Assembly: GCA_964036045.1 (NCBI GenBank)
Contig: OZ038388.1
Location: 28,789,759 to 28,853,758, forward strand
Origin: Eutreptiella sp. 'Long Island Sound 2002'
Lineage: Eukaryota; Euglenozoa; Euglenophyceae; Eutreptiales; Eutreptiaceae
Direction: 5' to 3'
Length of the DNA: 64,000 nucleotides
Positions 45,076 through 53,962 of the stretch are shown piece by piece. Every line of letters starts with the position of its first letter. Position 1 is the stretch's first letter. The notes under the pieces are model-generated. The model had not been told where the DNA came from. It did no database searches and saw nothing but the letters and a program-made list of their open reading frames with translations. The position numbers were made by a program, and so were the translations under genes.

Positions 45076-48000
45076 TCATAACACATCAGCCACTTCAGCA
45101 CGGCCGTTGGACCGGCTGAGATAGGCGACGCTCTTGGCGTGACGTATCCCCATGAGGGAACACATAGCCTTGAACCAGCCACCAGTAAACTGGGGCCCTC
45201 GGTCACTGCAAATGGTGCGGGGGATGTCAAAGGCGGTCAGCCAATGACGAATCATCATGACTGCCACTTCGTTGGCAAGCAACCCCTTTTTGCGTGCCGG
45301 AACAGCTACAACGTAGCCGCTGTGGCGGTCCACACAGAGAACCACACAGTCAAAGGTCTCCTTGCCAATGTGCACTTCGGGCATGGAGAAGACGTCCAGG
45401 GCCACGCTCTCCATGGGCTGGTCAGGAACCGGGGTCCATTGGGCTTCCCCCTTGACGTTCCGGTTGTCGGGATTGCAGGCCTGACAGACCGGACAACCCT
45501 TCCTGACCTTCTTGATGGCGGTGTAGAGAACGATATGGTCGATCTCGAACCGACGCTGCATGTCAAGAGCTTGCTTCTTGACCCCTGGGTGCAGCATGTG
45601 GTGGTGCCAAGCTTCACAAAGCTCGAGCACCCGGGACTCCGGTACTAGCAGCTTACCATTCCAGTAGAGCTTGCCATCTTCCTCGGTCAGCCCCTTTGGC
45701 CACTTCTGCCCGTCGTTAGGGTCGGTCACAGCCCTATACTCGGCCGCAAAGGCCTCAGACTTGGCGTAATCGTCGGTCCAGTCGTCCTGGAGGCAAGACT
45801 CCGGGAAGAGGTGCTTGTCGGACTCAGCTCCCTCAGGGGCGAGTACTCTGACCGCTCTGCTCACCCTCGACGCGAGGGGGGCATCCGCAGCCATGACGAC
45901 GAAGCATTTAACACCCTCCTCCTCCATCAGGCGCTCCATTTCAATGATCCTCTTGGCTTCAGCGGTCTCAGCCTCATAGGCCCACCTGCTGAGACAGTCC
46001 GCTACGGTGTTATCCTTTCCAGGAATATACACAACCGTGAGATCGAACTTGGCCAAGGTCTCATGCCATCTTGCCCGTCGGGAGGCGGGACCAGAGGGGG
46101 TGTCCACCTGCTCCTTGTGCCACGACTGCAGACTCTGATGGTCGGTGCAGACGGTGACAGGATGGAGGGCTATGTACCCAGCCCATTTCCTGAGAGCCAT
46201 GACGATGGCATACGCCTCCTTTTCTCGGGGCGTCCACGTCCGTCTCTGGCCTTCCGCCAGGACTCGGCTCCAGAAGGCCACGGGCACGTGCCTCCCATCG
46301 TCAAGCACTTGGTCCAACACAGCGCCAACGGCGTAGTCGCAAGCATTTGTGCGCAGGACGAACCCTCGGTCGGGATCCACGAGGTGCAGACCCACTGCGG
46401 ATAGCAGCGCCTGCTTCATCCCCTCAAAGGCACGGTCGGAATCAGCATCCCAGACCAGAGCCTTCTTGGACCCCTTCTTAGTCTCCTCTCGGTTGCCCTT
46501 GAGCATGGTCGTCATTGGGGCTGCATACTCGGCATACATTTTGATATACCCCGAGTAGTAGTTGCAGAACCCCAGATACGCCCGTAGCTCAGAGACCGTT
46601 TTGGGCTTTTCCCAGTGCTCGATCGCAGCCACCTTGCCAGGTATGGGCTTTCGCTGCCCGTTCCCGACTACGTGGCCAGCAAAGACCACCTCGCTTACCG
46701 CAATGGTAGCCTTGTCACTGCTGCCCGTGAGTTTGTGCCGAACCAGAAGGTCCAGCACTCGAGTGACGTCCCTCTCATGTGCCTCCAGGAGCTCCTCGTA
46801 GCTCATACTGGGGTCCCCGGACGCGATGATCACGTCGTCCACGAAGGGGTCCGCACAGTCGCGCACCGGCTCAAGCAGGTTCTCCAGCATCCGCTGAAAA
46901 GCCGCATTGCCGTTGGTAACGCCCATAGGCATCACCTTCCACTGGAGAGGTCCGAGTGGAGTGCTCATGGCTGTGCAGGCACGGGACTCCTCGGCGAGAG
47001 GCATCTGATGAGAACCATGTTTCAGGTCAATCACCGTGAAGATCCTCCGCCGGTGTTGCTTTTGCAGCATGTCCTCAATGAGGGGCAGCGTATAGCTGTC
47101 GTGCTGCGTTTGGGCGTTCAGGCCGCGGTAGTCGACCACGAGCCGCCACTCACCGGCAACCTTCTTGGGGACGACGAAGCACGGAGAGGCCCATTCGGAG
47201 TGGCACGGCTCGAGCCAGCCTCTCTGGATGAAGTCACGGAGGATCTTCTCCATGGCCTCTTTCCTCTCGCCCCTCAGAGCGAACTCCCGGTGTCGATACA
47301 CACGGGGGTCCTGCTTCAGTCGTATCTTGGCCTCGCCATACGGTCCACGCACGGGTGGGGGAAACACAGGCTTTCCGCTGAAGAAGGTATCCCCATACTT
47401 CTGCTTCAGCCTGGCCCTCAATGCCTGAATCGTGGGGCAATCGTCGGACTCCGCCTTGGCTTTTCCGGGCACTTGAACCACGGAGCTTACTTGAGGGGTA
47501 GCTACTCCGCTCGTCTTCGGCTCAGGCGGTCTTCCCAGGTGGCCCAAAGGGCCATCTCTGGTCTTGCCTCGGAATAGATCGCCGTAGGTGGGTGGGTTAC
47601 CGCCAGGCGGCTCGTCCTGGCTGGACATGTGATCCAGCACCCTCTGAACGAAGGTATTCCCATTATAGGAACCGGAGACGATTGAGTCCACTTCCCACCA
47701 GGCTTTGTCCTGGCCCTTGCCCTCACGCTGGTTTCCCCAGTCGTGAAAGGGCTGATCCATATACCCCTGAACCAGATCCAGCTCCTCTTCTGTGAGGGGG
47801 TCCTCCGATTCTCCGATGTCAACAGGGGGAACCGCAAAGCATTGCCGCCAGGGCTCTGCTATGATGCGGTTGACACACACGAAGTCCGTGGCGTCGGCCT
47901 GATCAAGGCCCCCATCCACATAGTGGAATTCCGTTGGCCATCTCTGGGGTGGCATGGGCTGTCCCTTAGCGTCCTGATAGACACTCTCTCCAGCCGGTAG

Positions 48001-49218
48001 GACGACCTTGTTTAAGGTCATGTTGGTCAATGAGGCTAGCCAATGTCGGGTACTTTCCTCCTCGGTGCATGCCATAGGAACAACCAGCACTGCCTTGGAG
48101 CGGTCCTTGCGAATCTTCGCTATCGCTCTTGGAATGTCCCAACGGGGGCAATGGATCCACATCAATCCCTGATGCGGACCCCAGTGCTTTTTCCACACGG
48201 AGTCCTGGGCGCTCCAGTACTTCTCACAAACCCGAAGATGGGCGGAGGTTCCTGAAGAGAACGCATCCAGGGCCAGATCCGAAGCTCCCAAGTCCGCGAC
48301 AACTCGGCTCGCCACTTCCGGCATTATGCCGTACTCCTGGTTTGCAGGACCAGTTGGCTCAGTGTCCAGCGCGGCCACTTCGAGCTGATTGCGTTCGGGG
48401 TGGATCCATTGGCATTCCACATGGTGCTCAGGTGATGAAAGCAACAAGAGCTGGTCGTCCTGGTACAGGGTCATGGAGGCCTGGGCCGGGAGAACGCCGG
48501 AGTCCGTCTCCATCATGAAGTTGTACCCAACGATCATGTCCCAGTCCATCTCGGCCTCGTAGAAGCAACCGTGCAGGAGGATTTCCTTGCCGAGGTCTGG
48601 GCGGCTCAGCTCACGATGGTTCACGAACTGCAGCCCGATGGCCGCTTCCTTCGTGCCTCCCACCATGTACTGGCCGTTCGCCACCTTCAGCCTGACAGGT
48701 TTCCGACTGTCGGTCAGACACTCTGGTGGAAGTAGGCCAGCCTTTGCCAAGCTGACTTGAGCTCCCGTGTCGACCAACACGTCGAAAACCTTTTCCACTT
48801 CCCCGCATAGGGCACGGACCTTAAGATGCAACTGCCGCTCGCGACCGACACGGCGCACGGCGTGCAAACTCAGGATCTCTGGCCGTTCCAGAAGCTCGAC
48901 AAGCGACTGGTGCAGGTCGTGGACAATGGGCTCAGGCTGCCCATCTGCAGCATCCAGCTGCGGTCCGGGTGATCCTCCGATACTCTCGGATAGATTCTGA
49001 AGTACATCAAACACATTCTTGGTCGCGAAGGACGGACGGGTGCAAGGGTTCGTGCCTTCACTTGCCCTCACCCCGCCTCCGCGACTGGGTGCCGGACCGG
49101 GCCTTCCGCCCGCGGCAGTCCCTTTGTGCTTATCGACTCCCGACTGGGATGGTTCGGCGCTTCCCACGTCACCATCCTGCGACCGCCCTAGCTGGGGCCC
49201 TTGGCTGCAGGGGCTCCG
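45076..49218 (-). CDS. pol of copy 2: protease, RT, RNase H, integrase core (truncated)
   Basis: Frame opens directly after the gag TAG and has no ATG at its start (first start-like codon is GTG at 49167; residues counted from there, 1,363). Retropepsin DTGAQVSL is near residue 131. Reverse transcriptase is about 640-830 with FVVPKKVAGEWRLVVDYRGL and FVDDVII near 775. The conserved GYHQ is GSHQ here. RNase H is about 930-1010, but the first catalytic Asp of the DAS motif is Asn (RTNACDYAVG; codon 46345-46347). Integrase has the HHCC zinc region (WHHHMLH ... CPVCQAC), then Asp (ALDVFSMPEV), Asp (CSDRGPQFTGGW) and Glu (NGRAEVA), followed at once by DVL and a stop. The integrase C-terminal domain and the chromodomain present in copy 1 are deleted. 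Confidence 0.95.
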   Translation of the reverse strand, partial: RSPCSQGPQLGRSQDGDVGSAEPSQSGVDKHKGTAAGGRPGPAPSRGGGVRASEGTNPCTRPSFATKNVFDVLQNLSESIGGSPGPQLDAADGQPEPIVHDLHQSLVELLERPEILSLHAVRRVGRERQLHLKVRALCGEVEKVFDVLVDTGAQVSLAKAGLLPPECLTDSRKPVRLKVANGQYMVGGTKEAAIGLQFVNHRELSRPDLGKEILLHGCFYEAEMDWDMIVGYNFMMETDSGVLPAQASMTLYQDDQLLLLSSPEHHVECQWIHPERNQLEVAALDTEPTGPANQEYGIMPEVASRVVADLGASDLALDAFSSGTSAHLRVCEKYWSAQDSVWKKHWGPHQGLMWIHCPRWDIPRAIAKIRKDRSKAVLVVPMACTEEESTRHWLASLTNMTLNKVVLPAGESVYQDAKGQPMPPQRWPTEFHYVDGGLDQADATDFVCVNRIIAEPWRQCFAVPPVDIGESEDPLTEEELDLVQGYMDQPFHDWGNQREGKGQDKAWWEVDSIVSGSYNGNTFVQRVLDHMSSQDEPPGGNPPTYGDLFRGKTRDGPLGHLGRPPEPKTSGVATPQVSSVVQVPGKAKAESDDCPTIQALRARLKQKYGDTFFSGKPVFPPPVRGPYGEAKIRLKQDPRVYRHREFALRGERKEAMEKILRDFIQRGWLEPCHSEWASPCFVVPKKVAGEWRLVVDYRGLNAQTQHDSYTLPLIEDMLQKQHRRRIFTVIDLKHGSHQMPLAEESRACTAMSTPLGPLQWKVMPMGVTNGNAAFQRMLENLLEPVRDCADPFVDDVIIASGDPSMSYEELLEAHERDVTRVLDLLVRHKLTGSSDKATIAVSEVVFAGHVVGNGQRKPIPGKVAAIEHWEKPKTVSELRAYLGFCNYYSGYIKMYAEYAAPMTTMLKGNREETKKGSKKALVWDADSDRAFEGMKQALLSAVGLHLVDPDRGFVLRTNACDYAVGAVLDQVLDDGRHVPVAFWSRVLAEGQRRTWTPREKEAYAIVMALRKWAGYIALHPVTVCTDHQSLQSWHKEQVDTPSGPASRRARWHETLAKFDLTVVYIPGKDNTVADCLSRWAYEAETAEAKRIIEMERLMEEEGVKCFVVMAADAPLASRVSRAVRVLAPEGAESDKHLFPESCLQDDWTDDYAKSEAFAAEYRAVTDPNDGQKWPKGLTEEDGKLYWNGKLLVPESRVLELCEAWHHHMLHPGVKKQALDMQRRFEIDHIVLYTAIKKVRKGCPVCQACNPDNRNVKGEAQWTPVPDQPMESVALDVFSMPEVHIGKETFDCVVLCVDRHSGYVVAVPARKKGLLANEVAVMMIRHWLTAFDIPRTICSDRGPQFTGGWFKAMCSLMGIRHAKSVAYLSRSNGRAEVADVL

Positions 49219-49221
49219 CTA
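49219..49221 (-). other. In-frame gag/pol stop (TAG), possible readthrough site
   Basis: CCC TAG CGG AGC separates gag from pol in one frame, and the same TAG is present in copy 1 (18355-18353). CCCTAGC around the stop can pair with GCTAGGG about 27 nt downstream. Pol has no ATG near its start. Readthrough, as known for MLV-type gag-UAG-pol, would supply the Gag-Pol fusion. Confidence 0.55.
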
Positions 49222-52200
49222 GGGGGCGTCGGTTGTGGAAGAAGGGGTGTTCTCCTCCGCATCAACCTCGTTGACGCCCTTCTTCCTTCCCCCTTTCTTA
49301 CCCTTCTTGTCCTTGTCCTTGATCTGGTCATTCTGGTTGTTCTCCTTGTTCTTGTTGTCCGACCTGGGGACCCAGTTCCGCTTGATCTCCTGGATCTCCT
49401 TGGCCAACTCGGTCCCCTGCGACACCAGCTTGGAGAGCTCGTCCCTGTCCACCTCCACCTTGGCTTCCCGGATACCCGCGGGCGCACGCTTCTTCGACCC
49501 GTGCGCCTTCTTGTAAGCCTCCGTGTCGGCCTTGTGGGTGGGGCATGTTCGGTGGTCATGGTTGAAGCCTTTCTTCCTCCCATAACACACGAAACAGCCC
49601 TGCGGGTGAGCTCGTATGAACTCCCCAAAGGACAGCGGAGGGTCGCCAACGCGGCGAGGGTCGCTCTTCTCCTTCTTCTTCCAACCCGGCTGCAGGGGCT
49701 TCCAGCTTCCCCGGTTGTTCCCCGCGCTCAGGTTGTTGGCCACGAAGGCGCAAACGGCCACCTCGGCGGGCTCATCGTCGTCGTCATCGTCGACGAGAGT
49801 CTCATCGCCGTCGGCTCCCGCTGGGTCCATGGCAGCTTCCCCGCCAGGTCCCTCGCCAACGTAGTTGACGTCGCGGTCGCCGGGCCTCAACCCGCGGGTG
49901 TGGTGGAGGTTCCGGTACTCCTTGAGCACCTCCTCTCCAACCCACTCCAGGATCTCGTCGCAGCTCAGCCGCGCCGGGATGGCCTGCAGACGGATGGTCT
50001 GGCCGCTCAACTCACACTCGTCAAGGCGCCACATCGCGGTCTTCTCGCGATCGCCCGAGACGGTGATGAGGAGAGCGTTCTGCAGGGAGTGCCGTTTGAC
50101 ATCCCGGGCCACGTTCTTCTTCGTCCAAGCCACCACGTTCGTATGATACTCTTTGGGGAGCATCATCTTGACCGTGTGGTTGGACTTGGCCCGCTTGGAT
50201 TCCTCCTTGGTGACCCTCTTGATCCATGCTTCCGGCAGCATGGAGAGCAGGCGAGCCTGCTCGTCACCCTCGTTCCAATCCTCCACGTTGCGGCGGAGGA
50301 GGGTGTAATGCCCTCGGAAGTCTCGCCAGTTCCGTAGGCGAATCTCCCGTCCATCATGCTGAAGCTTGATGGACTTCCAGCGCTTGGCAGCCACCTGCGG
50401 AGCGTCCACCCGCTCCTGCTCGTTGAGCCACTTCTTGGCTTCCTTGAGGGTCTTGATTCTCCCCTCCTTGGTCGCCACGAAGTATAGCTCTCCGAGCACT
50501 TCCGGCAGGCGGTACCTGAACCGTCTGAAGACATATTTCTCCGCATCCGCGGGAGGCATGTCTTCAGTGACGGTCAGCCCCCAATCGTCCAGCTTCTCCA
50601 AGAAGCGGTCGAGGTTGAGAGGGTTGCCATCGTACATGGGGGGCTTGATGTCCTTCAAGTCTTCCCACACGGCGGCATCCGCGGCCTTAGAGACCATGAA
50701 CGCCGGCCGCGAGGTCGACCGAGGTTCCCATCGGCCTCGCCCACGGACTCCCACGGCCGCCACGTCCATCTCCTCCATGGAATCCCTGTGGCTACGCCGC
50801 GGTTCCTCCATGTACGCTGAACCTAGATGTTCCCGCCGTACTCCTTCCATGTACGCATCCTCATCACGGCGCCGGCGGCTGCGTTCAGCGGCCTCCCGTT
50901 GTACACCACGCGGCGGGCTGATGTCGAACTCCTCCAGGTCCAGGTCCAGGTCCTCACCTTCGCCGACATCCCACTCCACGTCTCCTCTGGGGATCTCATC
51001 CCTGAGTCCACCATAACGTCCACCAGCCATTTGGATTGGCTCCTGGGCTGGTGCGGGGCGCTGGGGGCGTACCGGTGTCCGCGGTGGAGCACGGCGGTTG
51101 CGGTACTCCGCGCTGAGCCACTCATCACGCCAATCCTCACTGCCACTGCCGGGCGGCACGCGCTCGTTGCGGCGGCCCGCGCTGTGGTGAGAGGGGGCGG
51201 TTAGAGAGGGAGCACTGGCGCTGGGGCGACTCCTGGGGGCTCCGCCGGGGGCGTGGGGTCTGCCTGGACCTGGTCCGGGTCCCCAGCCGTCGTCTGACAA
51301 GCCAGACTCCAGGGGTGGGTTGTCGCTGCTGACGCTCCCACGGGCTTCCAGCGCGTCCAGCCTCTGCTGCAGGCCGCTGATGACCGTTTTCAGCTGCCTG
51401 GTCTCGGCCCTGGCGATGTCCAGCTCTCTCTGCGCGCGCGCGGCAACCTTGGAGATGCGAGTCATCTCGCCCTTGCCCGTGTCTACCTCGCACTCGAGGA
51501 ACTGGACCCTTCTGCGGAGGTAGACAATCCACCGCCAGGTGGTATATGGGTCGCCGTTCCCTGGTGGGTCGTCGGGGTCCCCAGGGGGTCCTCCAGGAGG
51601 GCCTCCGCCGGGTCCGCCCGGTCCAGGGGGTCCTCCCCCGCCCGGTGGTCCGCCTCCAGGGGGTCCACTTGGTGGGCGTCCTCCAGGGGCTCCTGATGGT
51701 CTTCCGCCAGGGGGTCCCGGTGGGTCTCCGCCGGGTCGCCTCGGTGGGTCCGAGGATGGGCGCTTCTTCGTGATGCCGAAGTCCATGTCGTCATCCTCGT
51801 CCATGTCGCCCCACCTGGGCGTCTCGGTCTCGGAAGACTCCGAGCTCCGGTAGGGAGGAGGGAGATCCTCATCCTCACCTTCCGGTTCCATGGGGACGTC
51901 TCCGCCTCCTCCGCCCGTCCAAGCCACCACTTGGCGATGTCGGCGGCCTCGTTCATCCCCGTCGCTGGCGGTGAAGAAGGGGTCACTGTCGTGGGGGTGT
52001 CCACCCGCTGACCTCGGTGGCTTCTCGGGGGTCTTCCCCTTACCCTTCCTCCGTCGGTGGGCGGTGGGGCCACTGCTCCCACTGCTGCCCGTGTCGGCCT
52101 CGTCCAGCGTCATCTTGGAGGAGGCGTCCCCTTCGAAAAGCTTTCGAAGGGTCTCCACTCGTGATCCTCCCGGGGGAGTCTCGCGGCGGAGTTTGGCCTC

Positions 52201-53529
52201 TGCCTCCTCCATTGCGGCGGCTGTGGCTGCGGCGGCTCGCGCTTCGGCTTCCTCCCGGGCACGAGCCGCTTCGGCGTCCCGGGCCTGCTGCAGCCGAGCC
52301 TTCTCCGCTTCCAACGCCGCCAGCTCCGCCTCCGTCTTGGCCCTCTCCTCAGCGACCTTCCGTCGCGCGGACTCGATGGCGTCCTTCTTGGCGGCGTCCT
52401 CCTGGGCCTTAGCCGTCGCTTCGGCGTGGGACCTTTCCTCCGCCTCCTTCTTTGCCCTCTCGTGGGCAAGCGACTCTTCCAGCGCCCTCACCTCGGCCTC
52501 CTTGCAGGCAATGGCCTCCTGCGTCCGGCGGGCTTCCTCGTCGGCTGCCCTGATCCAGGCAGCCACTGCCTCATGGGCGGCCGCAGCCGTGAGACCGGCC
52601 GCGATGGCTGCCACTTTCGAGGCGTGGTAGTCCATGCCTCTGCCCCACTCGGTGGCCTCCTCCTCGGCGATGCCAACGGCGCCCTCCACGGCAGCGTTCT
52701 GCTGCGTGGCCCGTTGCCGGGCAACCCGAAGGTTGCAGGGCACCCCACAGGCGCGCTCACAGGCGCGCGCCACGTCCCTTTGGGCGGGAGCGGCGCTGCT
52801 GCTGGAGCTGGCCTGGTCGGCCGGCATCCTCCCGCGGTGGGCCGACTCCACGTCGCTGCTGGGGCCTGCTGGGGCCTGCTGGGCCCTCAGGAGCAGCGGA
52901 CGGGGCTTGGCCTTGGTCTGCTTGGCGACTTGGATGTAGTCGCCAAGGGTGGTGGAGCCGGGGTGGTGACCGCCATTGGCCCGTTGGGGACTGGGGGCTG
53001 GGGTTCCGCCCTTGGCGCCCTGGGCGGCTTCGGCGGCCAGGGACTCCTGGTACTCCCGCCACTTCCGGTCCCGCTTCCTGTCCCCGGCGGACCGCTTCCC
53101 CTTCCCCGGAGACGCGCTGCTGCTGCTGCCCTGCAGCCTGCGCTCCCTCCCCGGTTCCGGGAAGTTCTTCTCGATCATGTCCCACATGGAGACGTTGATC
53201 GAGGCGCCCGACGGGTACTCGTTGGGCATCTCGTCCTCCTCAATCCCGTCGGGACGCAGCCCTTCGCCGGGCCTGTCCGGCCGGGTCCACGTCCTCCAGC
53301 GCCTCTGCTGGAAGCGGAAGGCAAACCCTTCCGCCCGCAGCCAGTCCTCCACGGCCCGCAGGCGGTCGGGGGCCATGTCCGTGCGGAGCTCGAAGCTCCC
53401 GGGCATGCCGCCTTCGCACTGGGGGTGGCTGTGGCGGTAGTGCTGCTCCCAAACCAACCCACGCAGTAGGTGCGCTGCATGGGGGTGGGGCCGCGGCCAC
53501 GTCCTACCCGCTTCTTGCCAGTTTACCAT
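49219..53529 (-). CDS. Giant gag of copy 2, 1,436 residues
   Basis: Structural/capsid protein, starting at an ATG in a strong context (GCCATGG), 433 nt inside the 5' LTR. Residues about 310-450 are a long Glu/Ala/Lys/Arg coiled coil. Residues 590-656 are a collagen-like Pro/Gly run (GGPPGPGGPGGGPPGG). A capsid-like region at about 940-1220 contains PPMYDGNPLNLDRFLEKLDDWG. A knuckle near 1305-1325 reads C-x2-C-x8-H-x4-C, with longer spacing than the usual CX2CX4HX4C. Ordinary Ty3/gypsy gag proteins are a few hundred residues, so the N-terminal 900 residues are an unusual addition. It ends at TAG with pol in the same frame behind it. Confidence 0.88.
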   Translation of the reverse strand: MVNWQEAGRTWPRPHPHAAHLLRGLVWEQHYRHSHPQCEGGMPGSFELRTDMAPDRLRAVEDWLRAEGFAFRFQQRRWRTWTRPDRPGEGLRPDGIEEDEMPNEYPSGASINVSMWDMIEKNFPEPGRERRLQGSSSSASPGKGKRSAGDRKRDRKWREYQESLAAEAAQGAKGGTPAPSPQRANGGHHPGSTTLGDYIQVAKQTKAKPRPLLLRAQQAPAGPSSDVESAHRGRMPADQASSSSSAAPAQRDVARACERACGVPCNLRVARQRATQQNAAVEGAVGIAEEEATEWGRGMDYHASKVAAIAAGLTAAAAHEAVAAWIRAADEEARRTQEAIACKEAEVRALEESLAHERAKKEAEERSHAEATAKAQEDAAKKDAIESARRKVAEERAKTEAELAALEAEKARLQQARDAEAARAREEAEARAAAATAAAMEEAEAKLRRETPPGGSRVETLRKLFEGDASSKMTLDEADTGSSGSSGPTAHRRRKGKGKTPEKPPRSAGGHPHDSDPFFTASDGDERGRRHRQVVAWTGGGGGDVPMEPEGEDEDLPPPYRSSESSETETPRWGDMDEDDDMDFGITKKRPSSDPPRRPGGDPPGPPGGRPSGAPGGRPPSGPPGGGPPGGGGPPGPGGPGGGPPGGPPGDPDDPPGNGDPYTTWRWIVYLRRRVQFLECEVDTGKGEMTRISKVAARAQRELDIARAETRQLKTVISGLQQRLDALEARGSVSSDNPPLESGLSDDGWGPGPGPGRPHAPGGAPRSRPSASAPSLTAPSHHSAGRRNERVPPGSGSEDWRDEWLSAEYRNRRAPPRTPVRPQRPAPAQEPIQMAGGRYGGLRDEIPRGDVEWDVGEGEDLDLDLEEFDISPPRGVQREAAERSRRRRDEDAYMEGVRREHLGSAYMEEPRRSHRDSMEEMDVAAVGVRGRGRWEPRSTSRPAFMVSKAADAAVWEDLKDIKPPMYDGNPLNLDRFLEKLDDWGLTVTEDMPPADAEKYVFRRFRYRLPEVLGELYFVATKEGRIKTLKEAKKWLNEQERVDAPQVAAKRWKSIKLQHDGREIRLRNWRDFRGHYTLLRRNVEDWNEGDEQARLLSMLPEAWIKRVTKEESKRAKSNHTVKMMLPKEYHTNVVAWTKKNVARDVKRHSLQNALLITVSGDREKTAMWRLDECELSGQTIRLQAIPARLSCDEILEWVGEEVLKEYRNLHHTRGLRPGDRDVNYVGEGPGGEAAMDPAGADGDETLVDDDDDDEPAEVAVCAFVANNLSAGNNRGSWKPLQPGWKKKEKSDPRRVGDPPLSFGEFIRAHPQGCFVCYGRKKGFNHDHRTCPTHKADTEAYKKAHGSKKRAPAGIREAKVEVDRDELSKLVSQGTELAKEIQEIKRNWVPRSDNKNKENNQNDQIKDKDKKGKKGGRKKGVNEVDAEENTPSSTTDAP

Positions 53530-53951
53530 GGCAGTGGGGGGCGTACTTGGTCTTGAGGTCCTTGGTGTGCACTCGTTCCACTCAACGAACTGGTGGTGGT
53601 TGTTGAGGCGGGTGCTGCAGCACTGGACTGGGTGTGCGGCTGGTGCTGGTCAGCCGGTGGTTGTGGAGGTGGTTGACGCGGCCTTGCTGGTCGGCTGATG
53701 GGACTCGCTGATGCAGGAGTCCTGGTCTGTGCACCTCCTTCACGGTCGCGGCGCGGTCAGGGCGATGCTCTGAACGGCGCTGCGGGCTCCGTGACGAACT
53801 CGGCGCTGTCGCTGGGCGGCGCTGCGAGCCGCTGCGCTGCGCTGCGAACTGCTGCGCTGCGCTGCGAGCTGCGAGCTGCGAGCTGCTGCGCCGCGCTGCT
53901 CGGGGTTGGTGGCCCCGAGTGGCTTGCGAGGGATGGGTAAGCCCGCGGCGG

Positions 53952-53962
53952 TGAAACGCTTT
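53952..53962 (-). promoter_or_regulatory. Atypical primer-binding site, copy 2
   Basis: AAAGCGTTTCA in element sense directly inside the 5' LTR, identical to copy 1 and complementary to the site at 54075-54085. No tRNA-type TGG start. Confidence 0.6.
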
